A stretch of 64,000 bases of DNA from Cenococcum geophilum 1.58 (Eukaryota > Ascomycota > Dothideomycetes > Gloniales > Gloniaceae). Below the pieces are notes generated by a model. The model was given only the letters and a program-made list of their open reading frames with translations. It searched no databases and was not told the origin of the DNA. The stretch is taken from NCBI GenBank assembly GCA_001692895.1, contig KV748180.1:1606195-1670194 (forward strand), read 5' to 3'. Below, piece after piece: positions 1 to 11,670 of the stretch; position 1 is the stretch's first letter, and each line of letters begins with the position of its first letter. Position numbers and translations under genes: made by a program.

Positions 1-412
1 GTAATATATAACGCTATATTTATAAATTTCTACCCTTCTTCTATTAACTAGCTACTAATTATATAGGAAAATCCTCTATTAAAGTCCACTAAATTACTAC
101 TAGGCAGTATAAGGACAACATTTTACTAATAATTTAAGGATTAAATAGACGGCGATAATATTAAAGCTTTTTAATTAACTACACTAAATATTATATAGGC
201 TTTCTAGCCACTTCGCTGCTGTTTACTAAGCGTTAATAAGGCGCCGGCACCCCTGCCACTAAGTAACCGCACTAACTAGAGGCTTTAATACTAAGCTATA
301 TATAATATAGAGCCTTTAGATAGGCTTATGGGCATATATATACAAAAAGTGCAAGAAACGGTTGCCATATAAAGGGATAGGTTAAATAGTACATGTTAGG
401 AATAAAGGTAAA
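1..412. other. RIPed AT-rich DNA, no gene recognised
   Basis: TpA-rich sequence with stops in all frames. A short less mutated patch near 230-275 (GC-rich, gcgccggcacc) stands out but carries no frame I can assign. Confidence 0.6.
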
Positions 413-593
413 TAGTTACTATATAAGGCATATTGCCGTCACGTATAGCAAATTACCATCACGTGCCGCCGCGGCACTAGCGTAGTGAGGAACCTTAAGT
501 TCCTTACCCCTTTCTTAAAATTATCAAAAAGAAGAACAATTATTATACTATCTACAAACCGTAGCTACGTAATATCCCCTTATATAACCAACA
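413..593 (+). mobile_element. LTR, 181-bp family (copy 1)
   Basis: This 181-bp segment matches 26099-26279 end to end with the same length. Both copies contain a doubled motif of the type TTGCCGTCACGT, then CGCCGCGGCACTAGCG, and end in CCAACA or CCAATA. The inferred ends are TG...CA (TAGTTACT here against TGGTCATT in the other copy). No clear 5-bp target duplication flanks this copy (gtaaa / gtacg), so it may be a solo LTR in rearranged DNA. Orientation is assigned only relative to the second copy. Confidence 0.6.
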
Positions 594-1334
594 GTACGTA
601 AAAAAACATAATATTTAGATTCTAAAGTATATCACTATACTTATAGAGAGTTTATACAAACATTTAAGCGCTATTCACTTCTTTAACCTTCCTTTTTAAT
701 GCTCGTATTAGCCTTCATTTAGTAACAAATCCTCCCGTAAATCCTCCCCAGTATTCTCTATTCCGGCTTCACCTCTATCTAGTCTATTATCTAGGGGATC
801 TCTAGAAAGGTATAATGGCGTAGAGGCTAAGTTATATAAAGGTGAAGATAAAGCTGCGGTGGGCGTTTCCGGTATATCTTTGGCCCAGTAAAAGGCCCAG
901 TGGCCTATTTAAGAAATGCGAACCTATATATAACAACAACAGACTTGCCTTAGTATTGTGTTTTAGATAAGGATAATAACATATATATTTAGATCTTTAA
1001 GAGGATAAAGATTTAAGTAAGTAGGATAATTATAATTATCCTAATATAGAAAGATAAGAACATGCTTACTAAAACTCCTACTAAAGAAATTTAATATTTT
1101 AAGGAGAATGACTCCGCGTAATTCTAATAAAGGGTTTATATAATAGGGGGGTAAGACTAATAAAACTAATAAGACCGGTAACACATTACTTTTCGGCTAA
1201 GGGTAAAAAAATAATATTTGACTATTATGACCTAGCCTTATACTAGAACCTTTTAGTATAATACGCTAATCCTTATACCCTAGTAGAGAATAATTTGAAA
1301 TAATCTACGGAATATTAACTCTATTAGCGGAACA
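594..1334. other. Unassigned RIPed spacer
   Basis: No frame recognised. It lies directly upstream of the BYS1-like fossil and may contain that gene's former promoter. Confidence 0.4.
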
Positions 1335-1859
1335 ATACTTAAAATACAACTTCTTACTATAGCTTCCGTAGCTATCCTAGCTATCACTTCTATTATATAA
1401 GCTGCTTAAGCCAAAATCTATAATAAATGCTTATTTAAAGTCTACCTTTAGTTAGTTACTGCGGACTATTTATCTAATATAATTACTCTTTAGCCCGCTA
1501 ATATCTATAATAAGACATACCAAGTGCCTAATTATGGCGGCGTGTCGTTAAAACTCTTAATTACGGAAATAACTACAGACTCTGCCCCTATTACCTAATT
1601 TAAATACACTCTAGTAGAAGGCAAAATTTGGTATAATATATCAAATGTTAATTATATAACTAACTCCTGCCCTTTATAGCCCTACGGACTATATATATAG
1701 AGTGGCCTAGGCTGCCCAACTCGTAGCTATATTACTGGCGTACCTATTTACGCGGGCGCATATAATAACCCAAACGATAATAAAAATACTCTCTCTTATG
1801 GTGGGAATTCCAATATATTACTCTATCTATGCACTAAGACTCTTCCGCTTTCGTACTAG
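1335..1859 (+). pseudogene. BYS1-like (yeast-phase-specific, thaumatin-like) secreted protein, RIPed
   Basis: One frame of about 174 codons runs to TAG at 1857-1859, interrupted only by TAA/TAG at former CAA/CAG codons. The start codon appears as ATA at 1335 and is followed by a hydrophobic signal peptide (LKIQLLTIASVAILAIT...). The mature part resembles the fungal BYS1/thaumatin-like pattern: an N-terminal (T)NxCxFxVYL-type block, a central YGGVSLKL block, then FxYTLxxGxIWYNISN and a Cys-rich C-terminal third ending in YLC. Family members are small secreted proteins of unclear function, often expressed by phase or during infection. The length fits the family. A thaumatin-like effector of another family is the main alternative. 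Confidence 0.6.
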
Positions 1860-2351
1860 TAAGTAGGATACTTTAGCAATTATCTAGTCCTACGTTTCTT
1901 TACTAATCTTTATTATAAAACCATTTTAAATATCTTGCTAAGAAAACGTAAATTAAATTTACTGTTTAGTTACCCTTAATATAGAAATCAATTATAGCTT
2001 AATATATACTTTTCATAGCAGAAAATATAAATCTTTTATAGCTAGAAAATCTTACTCTATATTTATTTATTAATTACTTAGCCTAAACTAAAACTAAAAC
2101 TTACCTCTACTTAGGGCTAATTATATAATAAGTTACTAAGCAAACAGGCGCAATCTAGAGACTCACTTAATAGGCGAACTCGCTAGTCCTAGAGCTAGTA
2201 TAGTACTAGCAATATATTTAGGCCCAACTATTCTATAGTAGCTATTACTTTTATATATCCGTACCGAATACAAATAATCGGCGCATATAGGTAGGCTAGC
2301 TGCAAATATCAAGTTTTACCTTTACCTTACTCTTACTGCATTACTTTAACC

Positions 2352-3990
2352 ATAGCAGCGAGCATTATTATAGCGCTTTTATCCATCTTTTATCTTACTT
2401 AGTCGCACCTCTTTATAGGCAATCCGCCGCCTTTCTAGTAGAGTGAATTTACTAATACTACGCAATTAGTTATACCAATAAATGGGATTAAAATTTATAG
2501 CTAGCAGCCTTTCCTATATAAGGGGCACTATATTAGTAATAACGAAGCTACTAATAAACTAGGAGTTATATAGCGGGCTAGGTAGAATATTACCTTCTAG
2601 TATAATAAACTAGTGGTAAGACTTAATATATATTTACTAACACTTAGTATTAGACTATTTAATTCTATAAATACTATAGGCCCTACTATAAACCAAATAG
2701 AGGGAGCCGCTTACAGTAGCGGTTTATATTAAATTTCATTCTCCTATAATTAAGGTATAACGTAGGTTATAGTTTAGAACTTTAAGGGAAATTACCCCTA
2801 GGTTAGAAAGGGTGAAAAGGGGATAGTAACCAATCATTATAATATTAACTAAGACTACTATTTCGTAGTCCCCAAAGATTTTCCTTTAGAAGATAACGTC
2901 ATTGTTATATAGTAAGGCCTTTATTTCTACTATACTCAAATTAGTAATAATAATTCTAGGACCTAGATTAATAACACTAGAAATTAAGAATTCTATATAT
3001 TATGCTCTCCCGTTAAGATAATAGGGGTTAGAGCATCCGTTTTAGTCATACTTTAGGGTTTGCCGCTACTAATTGCTAATCTCCAAGCTAATCCTTCCGC
3101 TCTTCCTATAAATGATTAAATTTAGGCAAGCTGTTATACAGATGATTTGATAGCTATTATCTACCTAGATATATATAAAGGATATAACCCAGTTATACGA
3201 GCGCTAAAGGCGCTAAATCTTATGCCCTTTCCAAGAGGGGAAAATCTTATTTATGCCTCTAATAATTTAAATACGGTAAAGGCGCTTTAAAGAGGGCTTT
3301 AAAGTAGGGCATTTTAGAGTAGAGTTTAAAGTAAGACTATCCCCTAGATTCTCTAAGGGCTATACTTACCACTATAAATTTATATAGGTAATATATATCC
3401 ACAGGCATTATAGGGAGAGGCTTTGCTGCTAGTTCCCTCGTTATCTTCGTCTCTTCCTCTACTATTGTCTTCTACCTCCCCCCCCAATGCACCTTCCCGC
3501 CTATTATTAGAGTTAATCTTTTCTTACTTAGTACCTTTAGTCCTTCCTCTCTTAGAATCTTCGGCTTTTACTTTTACCTCTAAGCAATAAGGCTCCCTAA
3601 CTTTATCTATATTAAGCACTTAGGTTATAAGTACTTCTACTTCTAACTCTTCTTTACCTACTAGTGGATTATATTTATAATCAATAAACTCTAGTATAAT
3701 CTCCCCTAGCACGTTATAGACGAGTAGTATTTTTATAATAACTACCGTACTATCTAGTTCGGACGCGGTTATAACATTAACTATTACTACTATTTTAAGC
3801 GCTGCGACTTATTTACTTATTAAGATTTTCTATACAAACCCAAACTCGCCACATCCCTTCTATATAGCAATTTATTAGTCTTTATAAAAATATAGATAAG
3901 GTAAAGGGATTTTAGAACATTCTATTATTAAATACTACCTTGTTTTTATTTAAAGCGTTTTAGTATAGATAACAACTAGGGTTTTAGTTA
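2352..3990 (+). pseudogene. AA11-like lytic polysaccharide monooxygenase with Ser/Thr-rich tail, RIPed
   Basis: A single frame starts with ATA (former ATG) at 2352. It encodes a signal peptide (AASIIIALLSIFYLT) followed by Ser-His, so the mature protein would begin with histidine (HLFIGNPPPF), as copper LPMOs do. Further on are a strand block (SFSYNQGITQVIVQNFKGNYP) like the AA11 'VIHS..GGCP' region, and a late Asn-Arg-x-Glu-Phe-Tyr-x-x-Cys block like the AA11 'GNREMYMNCA' motif. From about 3400 the frame turns into Ser/Thr/Pro-rich sequence, as in AA11 proteins with a long linker; the true end is uncertain. AA11 enzymes oxidise chitin outside the cell. Only transitions disable it where I followed it. 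A related LPMO-like family is possible. Confidence 0.55.
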
Positions 3991-4163
3991 TAGGGGGAAA
4001 TTAAACTAAGCCAACTTACTACGTTTTTACACTATAATAGAATATTCTATTAAACTTTCTGCTATTAGGCAGTTTACTACCATATTACTTACTACTAGTT
4101 TCTATTACCTACACCTACCTTATATATATAAGGTCCCTCCCTAAGTGGCGCAAAACCCCCTAT

Positions 4164-4390
4164 TATTACGGCACTAGTAGAACTTGGCAGAACTTCACAC
4201 TAGCAAGTTGTCACAGATTGCCGCATATTGCGGTCACGTAACGCGAAGATATTATAAAACATTAAGCGGCGCTACTCTTCTTCTCCTTTCCTTTCCCTAG
4301 CTTTAAATTCTTATTTATAGATAATCCAATTATATAGGCTTACGCGTCCCTCTTACTATACTCGTGCCTTAATTAACTAAGTCACTAACA
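4164..4390 (+). mobile_element. LTR, 226-bp family (copy 1)
   Basis: This is a 227-bp copy of the family seen at 26366, 26755 (reverse) and 58267. It shares the start (T-A/G-TTACGGCACTAG), a central polypyrimidine run (TTCTCCTTTCCTTT), the block AATTATATAGGCTT and the end TTAATTAACTAAGTCACTAACA. The flanking 5-mers (cctat / cccgt) differ by two transitions, so a target duplication is possible but not proven. No internal region of the parent element is seen beside it, so it is probably a solo LTR. Confidence 0.75.
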
Positions 4391-5033
4391 CCCGTACCGT
4401 AATGAATCCATTATTTATATATCTTAACTCTCTCCCCCACGATTCTATCAAGTTATAATTATAGTAGTAGTATTCTTTAGATATTTCCCTTTAGGAAACT
4501 AGTATACAGCCTAAAAAATACAATGCTTTTAATTATGCTATTAGTCGTTCTTTTTAAAGTATTATAGCTTAAATAAATGCCTCTAAACCAAAGCTTAAAC
4601 AAATGCTGTATTACAAAGATACTAAGCTAAGGAGAAGGAAAAGGGGTCGCTAGGACCAATATAAACAAATATATAGGTTGGCAGAATTTAGTAGAATTTG
4701 GCAGGTAATATATAATAGCGCCGTTACACAAAGCATCTAAAATTGCGTTAGCTTTACACCCCTACTAAACTACAACTCTCTATAAAATTTTAAGCTTCGG
4801 AGTATTTAATTAATAGAACTATTATAGTCCTAAGCTTTTAAAGACACTTAGCTCTTAAAAATATACATTCCGGATTTATCCGTAAGAAGGGGCCTATAGG
4901 GTATCTTAGTATAAGAATTTAGCGCGCTTATATAGTGCAGTATTAGATACTTAGCTAGCCGTATTATTTTCTACGCTATACCAAATAGGCTCCTAGGTAT
5001 AGCGCTCTTCTAAAAACGTCTTTAAAAGGTTAT
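4391..5033. other. Unassigned RIPed spacer
   Basis: No recognisable frame. It contains a 20-bp motif at 4615-4634 that recurs at 58771 and 60541. Confidence 0.4.
4615..4634 (+). repeat. Dispersed 20-mer (copy 1 of 3)
   Basis: AAAGATACTAAGCTAAGGAG occurs here and, identically, at 58771-58790 and 60541-60560, with unrelated flanks beyond a short AAGG extension in two copies. Confidence 0.7.
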
Positions 5034-5400
5034 ATGCTAGCTATTTTTGGCAGCCAAGCATTGCCAGCTATCTCTTATGCCGGCTCAGCGGCTGCCTTTA
5101 GTGCCTTTCCTATTACTATAGTCGTAGACCTAAATGCGTGGCGCACTCTCTACAAACCGGCTAGTTTAAAAGAGGGACCTACCACAAGCGAAGCCTGGCG
5201 ACGCGAATACTACCCTCCTTTATATTCGTCTTTATTACAGAGTCTATTATATTAATAAAGCGTCCGCAATCTCTTAAGTCGTACGTTTAGTGGTTTTTTA
5301 TCTTCCTACAGGCGCAGTTACCTTATTACTGCAGGGCATTCCAACCGGTGTTTATACCTTATCAGCAATAGGGAATAAATTAATGCTTAACTTTCGCATA
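5034..5400 (+). pseudogene. Unrecognised, lightly RIPed relict frame
   Basis: An open stretch of 73 codons (5034-5255) begins MLAIFGSQALPAISYAGSAA and is richer in GC than its surroundings. The same frame continues past two TAA codons with plausible protein-like sequence to about 5400. I do not recognise the family. The alanine-rich start could be part of a hydrophobic N-terminus, but no signal peptidase site is convincing. It may be a fragment that escaped most RIP, or a shadow of a minus-strand frame that is also fairly open. Confidence 0.25.
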
Positions 5401-5640
5401 TTATCTTATTATATTTAATGCAATTTTGACTTTAATTAAATATAGTATTAAGGTTATATAATTTAAGCCCTTCTAACTTACTTCCTAAGCAACGGTTATT
5501 TAAAACTCTCGTATAAGGCTAAGCTTATTATTACTATCACTGTTATAAACTACGTCCGCGCCTAGGTTAATGCCACCCTATTATCTTTAGAGAACTTTAA
5601 AAAACCTACACATTAAATTTCCCCTTAATCTTATCTTAAA

Positions 5641-6790
5641 CGAATGCGTTGCTTTCTAAACTCCTATTAATAAGTCCGCCCTAGACCTAACCCGTTATTA
5701 CAATTATCCGCGGTTAACTCTTTTAAGATAGACTCTATTACTAACGCCTCTTCTATTACTTTACTTAACTTAAAGAGAAAATTAAAAGTAATAGGTCCGT
5801 TAATAAAGTGTAAAGGCTTATAAAGTCCTAAGCAAACCTAGCGCGTCTTACTTAAATAAGGGAGACCTCCTATTTATATCTAATAACCAGATAGTATAAG
5901 TTAAATTATTCCATTATAGGAACTTTAAGGTATACTTTCCAAAAACTTTTCTAATAAATTCGTTCCAATATACTTTAAGGTACGCTACTATAGGCCTTTC
6001 TTTTACTCTAATGTACTAGAAGCTAACTAGCGTCTAGTCTAGCGCCGCCTTCGCCAAGCTAACCCTATAGCTTTTAAAAACGATATTTGCTCCTATATAT
6101 TTAACCAATTAAATAAAACACAATTAGGTTAGGCAGAAATGGATAGGCTAAAGTTTTTCTAGAGTTGCGTGTAACGTATTTATATAAGGGCGAAACGATA
6201 TAACGATAATAATAAAGATAAAAATGCTTAGGTAAGAGTTATCTAGGACGCCCTAGAGGTAGTAGTTAAGGAGAATAATATTACTTCCCTAGAAATTAAC
6301 AGCGTGTAAGTTTTACTACTATTATTTAGTCTTTAATCTATATTGCTAACATCTAAGCTATGTAGTTAATCTTAGAATATCTATTCCAATTTCCTATTTA
6401 TAGGCACTTCTGGGCTAACCATATTAAAAAAGGCGGACTTTATAATTGCATTTAACCAAGACAACAATAACGACGTTCGCAGAGTCTACGAGAATTTCAG
6501 GTATAATAATAATGGTGCTATACTTAGCCTAATAACAGACGTATATACTTCTAGGGTTGCTCTTATATATACTATAGAGCTAAAGGAGGCCAGAGGAAAA
6601 GCTATAGAGGCCGAGATATAGCTTACAGTCTACTATATAGCTATGTTATAGAAAATTTAGGAACTAATTAATATAAGATAAAGAACACTAATAAATAAAG
6701 AGGAGGTTAAGAAGCTAGTGCTATTAGTAGTAGAATAGACTATTATTAGGCATAAATAGTTATTATATATTTCCAGCTTATTGCCTAACA
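5641..6790 (+). pseudogene. PD-(D/E)XK nuclease-like fungal protein, RIPed
   Basis: One frame runs from 5641 to about 6666 with only TAA/TAG interruptions of CAA/CAG/TGG type. The C-terminal half reads KKADF.IAF near 6425, then LITD, then a glutamate-x-lysine strand (YTIELKEA, about 6570) followed by an AE.QL...YIAML helix. This order (aspartate, ExK, then a QL helix) is the core of the PD-(D/E)XK nuclease-like domain common in multicopy fungal hypothetical proteins. The N-terminal half has the basic and aliphatic character of that family and no other domain. Function is unknown; nuclease activity is inferred from the fold only. Confidence 0.5.
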
Positions 6791-7469
6791 ATAGTATTAT
6801 ACGCTATACCTCCTCTCTCTCTTTAGAATCTCCTTGCTTTTAGCTAATACTTTATTTATTAAATATGCTAAGGTCCCTTTAACGGGTTGTAGGCTAGTAT
6901 ATCCACCCACTACAGTATACTCCTCCTTCTTAACTTGTTAAAACGTATTGCTATTATAGCTTCTAGTAAGCTATAGCCTATAATGCAAGAGATACTTAAT
7001 AGGGACGAGGTTTAGGGATAGAGATATTATTTTAGAGAGCTAGACAACAATAAGATATAAATTAAAGGGAGAAATATAATTAACGACCGTTATAAACATT
7101 ATAAAAAGTCTTTACCTATATCTTCCATTTCCATATAACTTATAACATCGGACTTTTATACTTTAGCACTTTATAGACGTCTGCCTTACCTTTATATAAA
7201 TACATTTAACTCTATTAAAGCAAAGTCTTGCCGCTGTAGTTCTTTTCCAAACTACCATATATTCTATTCTAAGTTCACCCGCGATTACTAAAAGGATAGA
7301 TCTTTTAGTGCCTGCTATACCAAATTAGCTATATTACCGCGTATATATAGCTCTAAGCCGCTATAGGTTATACAACCTTTCTAACTCCTTTAATAGCGGC
7401 GGTGGGTTCTTACTTTCGGAAAGACGGGAGATAGATAGCCTAGACTAGTTCAATAAATAACTATATATC
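6791..7469. other. Unassigned RIPed DNA
   Basis: Short protein-like patches on the plus strand near 6930-7110 may extend the nuclease-like fossil, but no motif confirms it. Confidence 0.3.
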
Positions 7470-7990
7470 AACCTATGGTGTAATAGAAAAATTAATTTAC
7501 CAAGCTACTATTTTATTTTACTTAACTAATAAACCTTGCTTTTTAGTTCTTTAAGGATAGCGGACTAAGTGTCTTTAATAAGCCCTTTATATTCCTTAAG
7601 GCATTCTCTAGTAAATATAATATTGCCTATAGACCTGTGCTAGTGTTAGCTCTAGTCTATATAAGTACGCCTTTAATATATAACGTAACATCTATTATCT
7701 TTATTATAATAGTAGATATATATATTTTCAAAGTACGTATAAAGCCAAAGATATCCTAGCCCATATACTTAAATATGGCCTAGTTATAAGCACCTAATTA
7801 AGCCACCTAACTAATCTATTTATTAAGCTCTTTATAACACTTACTATAACTTTACAGAGAGAGCTCTAGTGCTATAAATTCGGCATTTATTATAGTTAAT
7901 ATCTAGGCAAGCTTTTCCAATGCTATATTAAGGGCTTTAAGCGGTTCTATAAGTTTAGGTATAGGGCTTTAACTTAGAAGGCCTCTGGCT
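7470..7990 (-). pseudogene. Possible helical N-terminal domain of a fungal STAND/NLR-type protein, RIPed
   Basis: The reverse strand holds a frame rich in Leu, Ile and charged residues with helical periodicity (ALNIALEKLAQILTII, later YMGQDIFGFIRTLKIYIS). The layout recalls the fungal N-terminal helical domain that precedes NACHT/NB-ARC or ankyrin modules: a conserved Cys in a long helix, then a 'GF...L..Y...I..A' helix. No nucleotide-binding domain was found beside it. The assignment is weak, and an unrelated coiled-coil protein is equally possible. Confidence 0.25.
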
Positions 7991-8019
7991 ATAAGGTATA
8001 GCAATTAACTTAACTAAAG

Positions 8020-8900
8020 AGTAGATATTACTAGGTCCGCTAGATCAGAAGTATTTTTTATTAAACCTATTATTTCATTACTTGTCGTATTAAGATAGGG
8101 TATAACTTGCTAGATTTACCGCGTCAAGCTATATATATAAAGCACGCTCTTATCTTTAGTTATCGCATTATTTAGGCCAGACTACCGCAAAAATAAGTTA
8201 TACTAGGTATAAAGATAGTAAGTATAGAAGCCACAAGGATAGCTAGTGGGGTTAAGTAGGGTTATAGTATAGATCTATACCTATTAAGAGCGAATAGGAA
8301 TATATATATATAGCGTAAACAACATTCTATAGGCTAGATAATTGAAAGATAAACCTATCCTAAGAATGCTATAGCTGCAGTATAAATAGACCTTCTTTAT
8401 ATACTACTAAGTTGCGATAATAAATTAAGCAGCTTTAGGAAGCGATACTAAAACACAAAGTAGTAGAAGAGTTATAGGTTATATAATTGTGTTTTTTAGG
8501 TATAGCTACAGCAAAAACTTATTTAGTAGATTTAAAGTAAAAAATATATTATAACCACCTATATGCCACACAAATAATTAAAAGCCCCTTTTATAGCCTA
8601 TTCTAAGTTGGCCTAATTAAAAAGCCTACCGGGCGCTGCTTTATTATAGCTTAAGGCCGGCATATACTAAGGGTCTTACTACTCTTTATTATAAAAGGTT
8701 TTAAAGGTTATAAATTATACCAACTTAAAACCTAAATTGGTACTCTTTACTAACGTAATACCTTAGCAATAGTAAGGTGCAAGCCTAAGTATATAATTAC
8801 TATTACCTAAGTAATCTAGTTAGCTATTCCCTTAATTTTGGTCATAAAGTGCCTTTTATTATTCTTTAAAAAGATTAAAGGATATTAGTATTATAAAGCG
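8020..8900 (+). pseudogene. Unrecognised RIPed relict frame
   Basis: The plus-strand frame from about 8050 keeps protein-like composition over some 250 codons, with TAA/TAG at former Gln/Trp positions. It is rich in Lys, Arg, Tyr and Gln and has a possible coiled-coil stretch near 8420-8480 (LRQQIKQLQEAILKHK after allowing for RIP). I do not recognise the family, and no zinc-binding or catalytic pattern is evident. Confidence 0.25.
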
Positions 8901-10749
8901 ATACTATTCTTCTAACTTAGATAAATCGCTAGATAAACCAGCGTGGTCTAAACAGGCGTATTTAAACAAAAGGATCTTTGCGTAAAACTATTATATAGTA
9001 AAGCATTATATAACTAGGCGCCCCTTATAGCTAGGCGTTCCCCTTCGTTAATAGTTCTCTCAATCCACTCACGAGTTTCTTAAAACTGCACAGATGTCGA
9101 AACCATTATCCCACGTTATTTAAGTAGTACGTCTTAGCTTAATCGGCTATAATCTAGATTAACGCTTTAAGACGCTTTAAGAATAAGGAGGAAAGGAAGG
9201 TTATAAGCTATAATACTATGTTTTAATAGTTAAAGGAATAACAAATGCTATTATACTAAGTTTGGACTTTCTTTATAACCTTAGGGCTAGCATTATAAAT
9301 GGGATTGTAGTAGTCTTAATAAGGGTCGTCTAGGCTAGTAATAAAACGCCTAAGACCGGCGGCCGACAGCGGAAGGAAAAACTGCAAAAGTAGGATGCTT
9401 TAAGGCATTATATAATAAATTCACTATTGCTAAAGTAAGAGACGTCTATAAGGAGATTATTTATACAATTAGTGCATTTATAAATCTCCTAAGTTAGAGA
9501 GACAGCGCGTCTTCAAACTATAATATAGTAAGGTGGCTTTATTAAGCCACCTAGGGTCAGCCGCGCTACGCCACACCCTTTAAGCTGAACTTTTAATTAA
9601 TATATCCCTTACCCCGGCAGAGAGTTTCTATACTTACAATATTAAATCCTTACTCCTCCCCACTATTATTATAGTCCTTTTTATATATAAATTAGATCAT
9701 TTTCTTAACAGTACCGAAATTAAACTCGTTAATACTTATAATATTAGTCGCCGCCTCCTACCTATTAGTTAGTTCCTAGTTAGGGTTAATTCCACTAAAT
9801 ATTTAGTTAGCTTTTACCTAAAAGTCTCCATTATAGGCAGCTATAAGTACGGAAGATTAGGTATATATAATCGCTTTATAGACTTTAAACTCTAGTCCTT
9901 AGCATATAAGTTTTAAGTCACTATTTCTTACTATCTATAAGCTGCGCTAAGCTAAGTAGAATACTTTTAGATAATATATTTCGTTAGTTTTCTTTCCTAG
10001 TCCTAGTTTTAACTACGTCTTAAGTAATATTTAAGGGAGTAATTTAGGTCTATTCCTTCTCTTAAATATAGGTAACTAAATTAAAGAGGGAAGCTCGGAG
10101 AGGGATTATAGATTAAGTAATTACTCTAATTATATATAGCTAGAAGGGTATTAACCTGCTTTTATTTAAGTAGCTCTAATAGAAGAAATGCAGATATAGA
10201 GTAATTTCTATTACGTTTAGAGATCCTTTAGGGTCCACAGTTCTTTTACTACCTTCCGTTGCCCTCTATAAGGAATAGGCTTAGAGAATTAGGTATAATA
10301 TGTAATGGCCTAAGGAACTTGGCAAATATAACCTAGTAAGGCCCTTTAAAACAACACGGCCTAAATTAAAAAGTGGAGTCTAGTTTAGGAATAAGTTATA
10401 TCTTATAAAATGCGCTAGAAATAATCCTAAGCGGGGCCTAAACTAGACCTGCGTAACTCTTAAGCACGGAAACTCAGAAATCAGCTATACTTACCTAATC
10501 ACAATTTAGCGACATTTCGGCTAAGCCTACTGCCTTAGGCATTGCTGAATTTTGGTTACTAATAGGGTTGCTAAAGAGATTAAATTAAAAGCGTGGTGAA
10601 GTATAAGAATAAAAGGGGTTCCATTTTAAGTTAATAACGTATCCTTAGTTATACTGTTTTTAGCTCTTCTATAATTATAACATTTACTTATAATATTAGC
10701 TTTAATCTTATAGGCCTAAGTGCTTAGAGACTATTATTTAGTCTTGCTA
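8901..10749. other. Unassigned RIPed DNA
   Basis: No frame assigned. A less mutated GC-richer patch lies at 9340-9600, including a hairpin at 9531-9552 and a CGCG-containing segment after it. Confidence 0.4.
9531..9552. repeat. Perfect hairpin
   Basis: AGGTGGCTT and AAGCCACCT form a 9-bp perfect stem around TATT. GC-rich sequence with little RIP follows (gggtcagccgcgctacgcc). It could be a transposon end, but no partner end was found. Confidence 0.5.
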
Positions 10750-11670
10750 CCTAGTATAGCTATATTAGATATTACTTAGAAATAAATAGACTTTTCTATA
10801 CTACTACTAGACTTAGAACCCATTAACAATACCTATCTCCGCCGCTTTCTTATTCTCTTCGCGATTAAGCTACTAAAGCGTTTCCGTTAACGTAACGGAA
10901 CTATTCTTATACTCTCTTTTAATATCTACGTTAAATATAGCCCTCTTTAATACCTTTTTAAAGCACGCACTATGCAATTCCTAACCTAAAATACTTTAAT
11001 TCCGGTTCTAAAAGTTCTCTGCTCTTTTACATATAAAGATTAAACTTATATTATAATGGAGAGGATTTATAAAAAAATAGTAGGATATAGGTAGGTAGCA
11101 CGGAGCTCCGAGTTAAAGGTAAAGATCCTCTCCTAAGTTAAAGATATAGTCCAAGAGATGCGAAAAATACCTCCTTAAGGTATAGATATTGCAAATATTA
11201 ACGACGGGCCTTTAAACAATTGCCGGCTTCTAGGTCCCTCCTTACGGTATAAACCCTTTAAATATATTTAAGATTTTTATAAGCATTTATAATAAGGGCT
11301 AAAGTTTAATATAAAATTTAAACTAGAGCTAAGACAGCTTATAGCTAAATATAACGGGCCCTAGCTTTCACCTGTTTTTATATATAGTAATTTAAGCAGC
11401 TTAAATATTCTTATACATAGAGATAAAGTTATTAGAATCATTAATTAGGAGACCGCTAGGTAGTTCCCACCGTACTAGGAGTACACTATAGCATATTAAG
11501 TCAATCTATAAAACTCCTTTTAGCGAGATAAGGTCGATAAATTTCTTAATCCTATACCTAAGGAACTAGCTATAGAGAAAATTCGTTAGTAATATTTCGG
11601 AGATTTCTAAATACTCTACTTTTAAAGGACCTCTTTCTCTTTTCCTAGGGTAAATAAGGATAAATTCTAA
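10750..11670 (+). pseudogene. Phosphotransferase (APH, aminoglycoside-phosphotransferase-like) protein, RIPed
   Basis: A single frame of about 300 codons carries the layout of fungal APH-family kinase-like proteins. The N-lobe has a strand pair, then PVLKVLCSFTYKD and YIIMERI (hinge). A long helical insert (KDIVQEMRKIPP) follows, then GPSLRYKPF. The catalytic loop near 11383-11410 has Y-S-N in place of H-G-D, exactly the changes expected from C-to-T and G-to-A, followed by LSSLNILI. The metal-binding block is IIN.ETA...PPY.EY (normally IIDWE). The C-terminal PKELAIEKIR..YFGDF is typical. These proteins phosphorylate small molecules or are of unknown substrate. It is almost full length with no frameshift seen, so it is a RIP-killed duplicate. 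Confidence 0.85.

Noticed and set aside
8050-8900. Possible Starship captain (DUF3435 tyrosine recombinase)
   Set aside because: A vague likeness in Arg/His-rich parts, but no R...HxxR...Y arrangement can be read.
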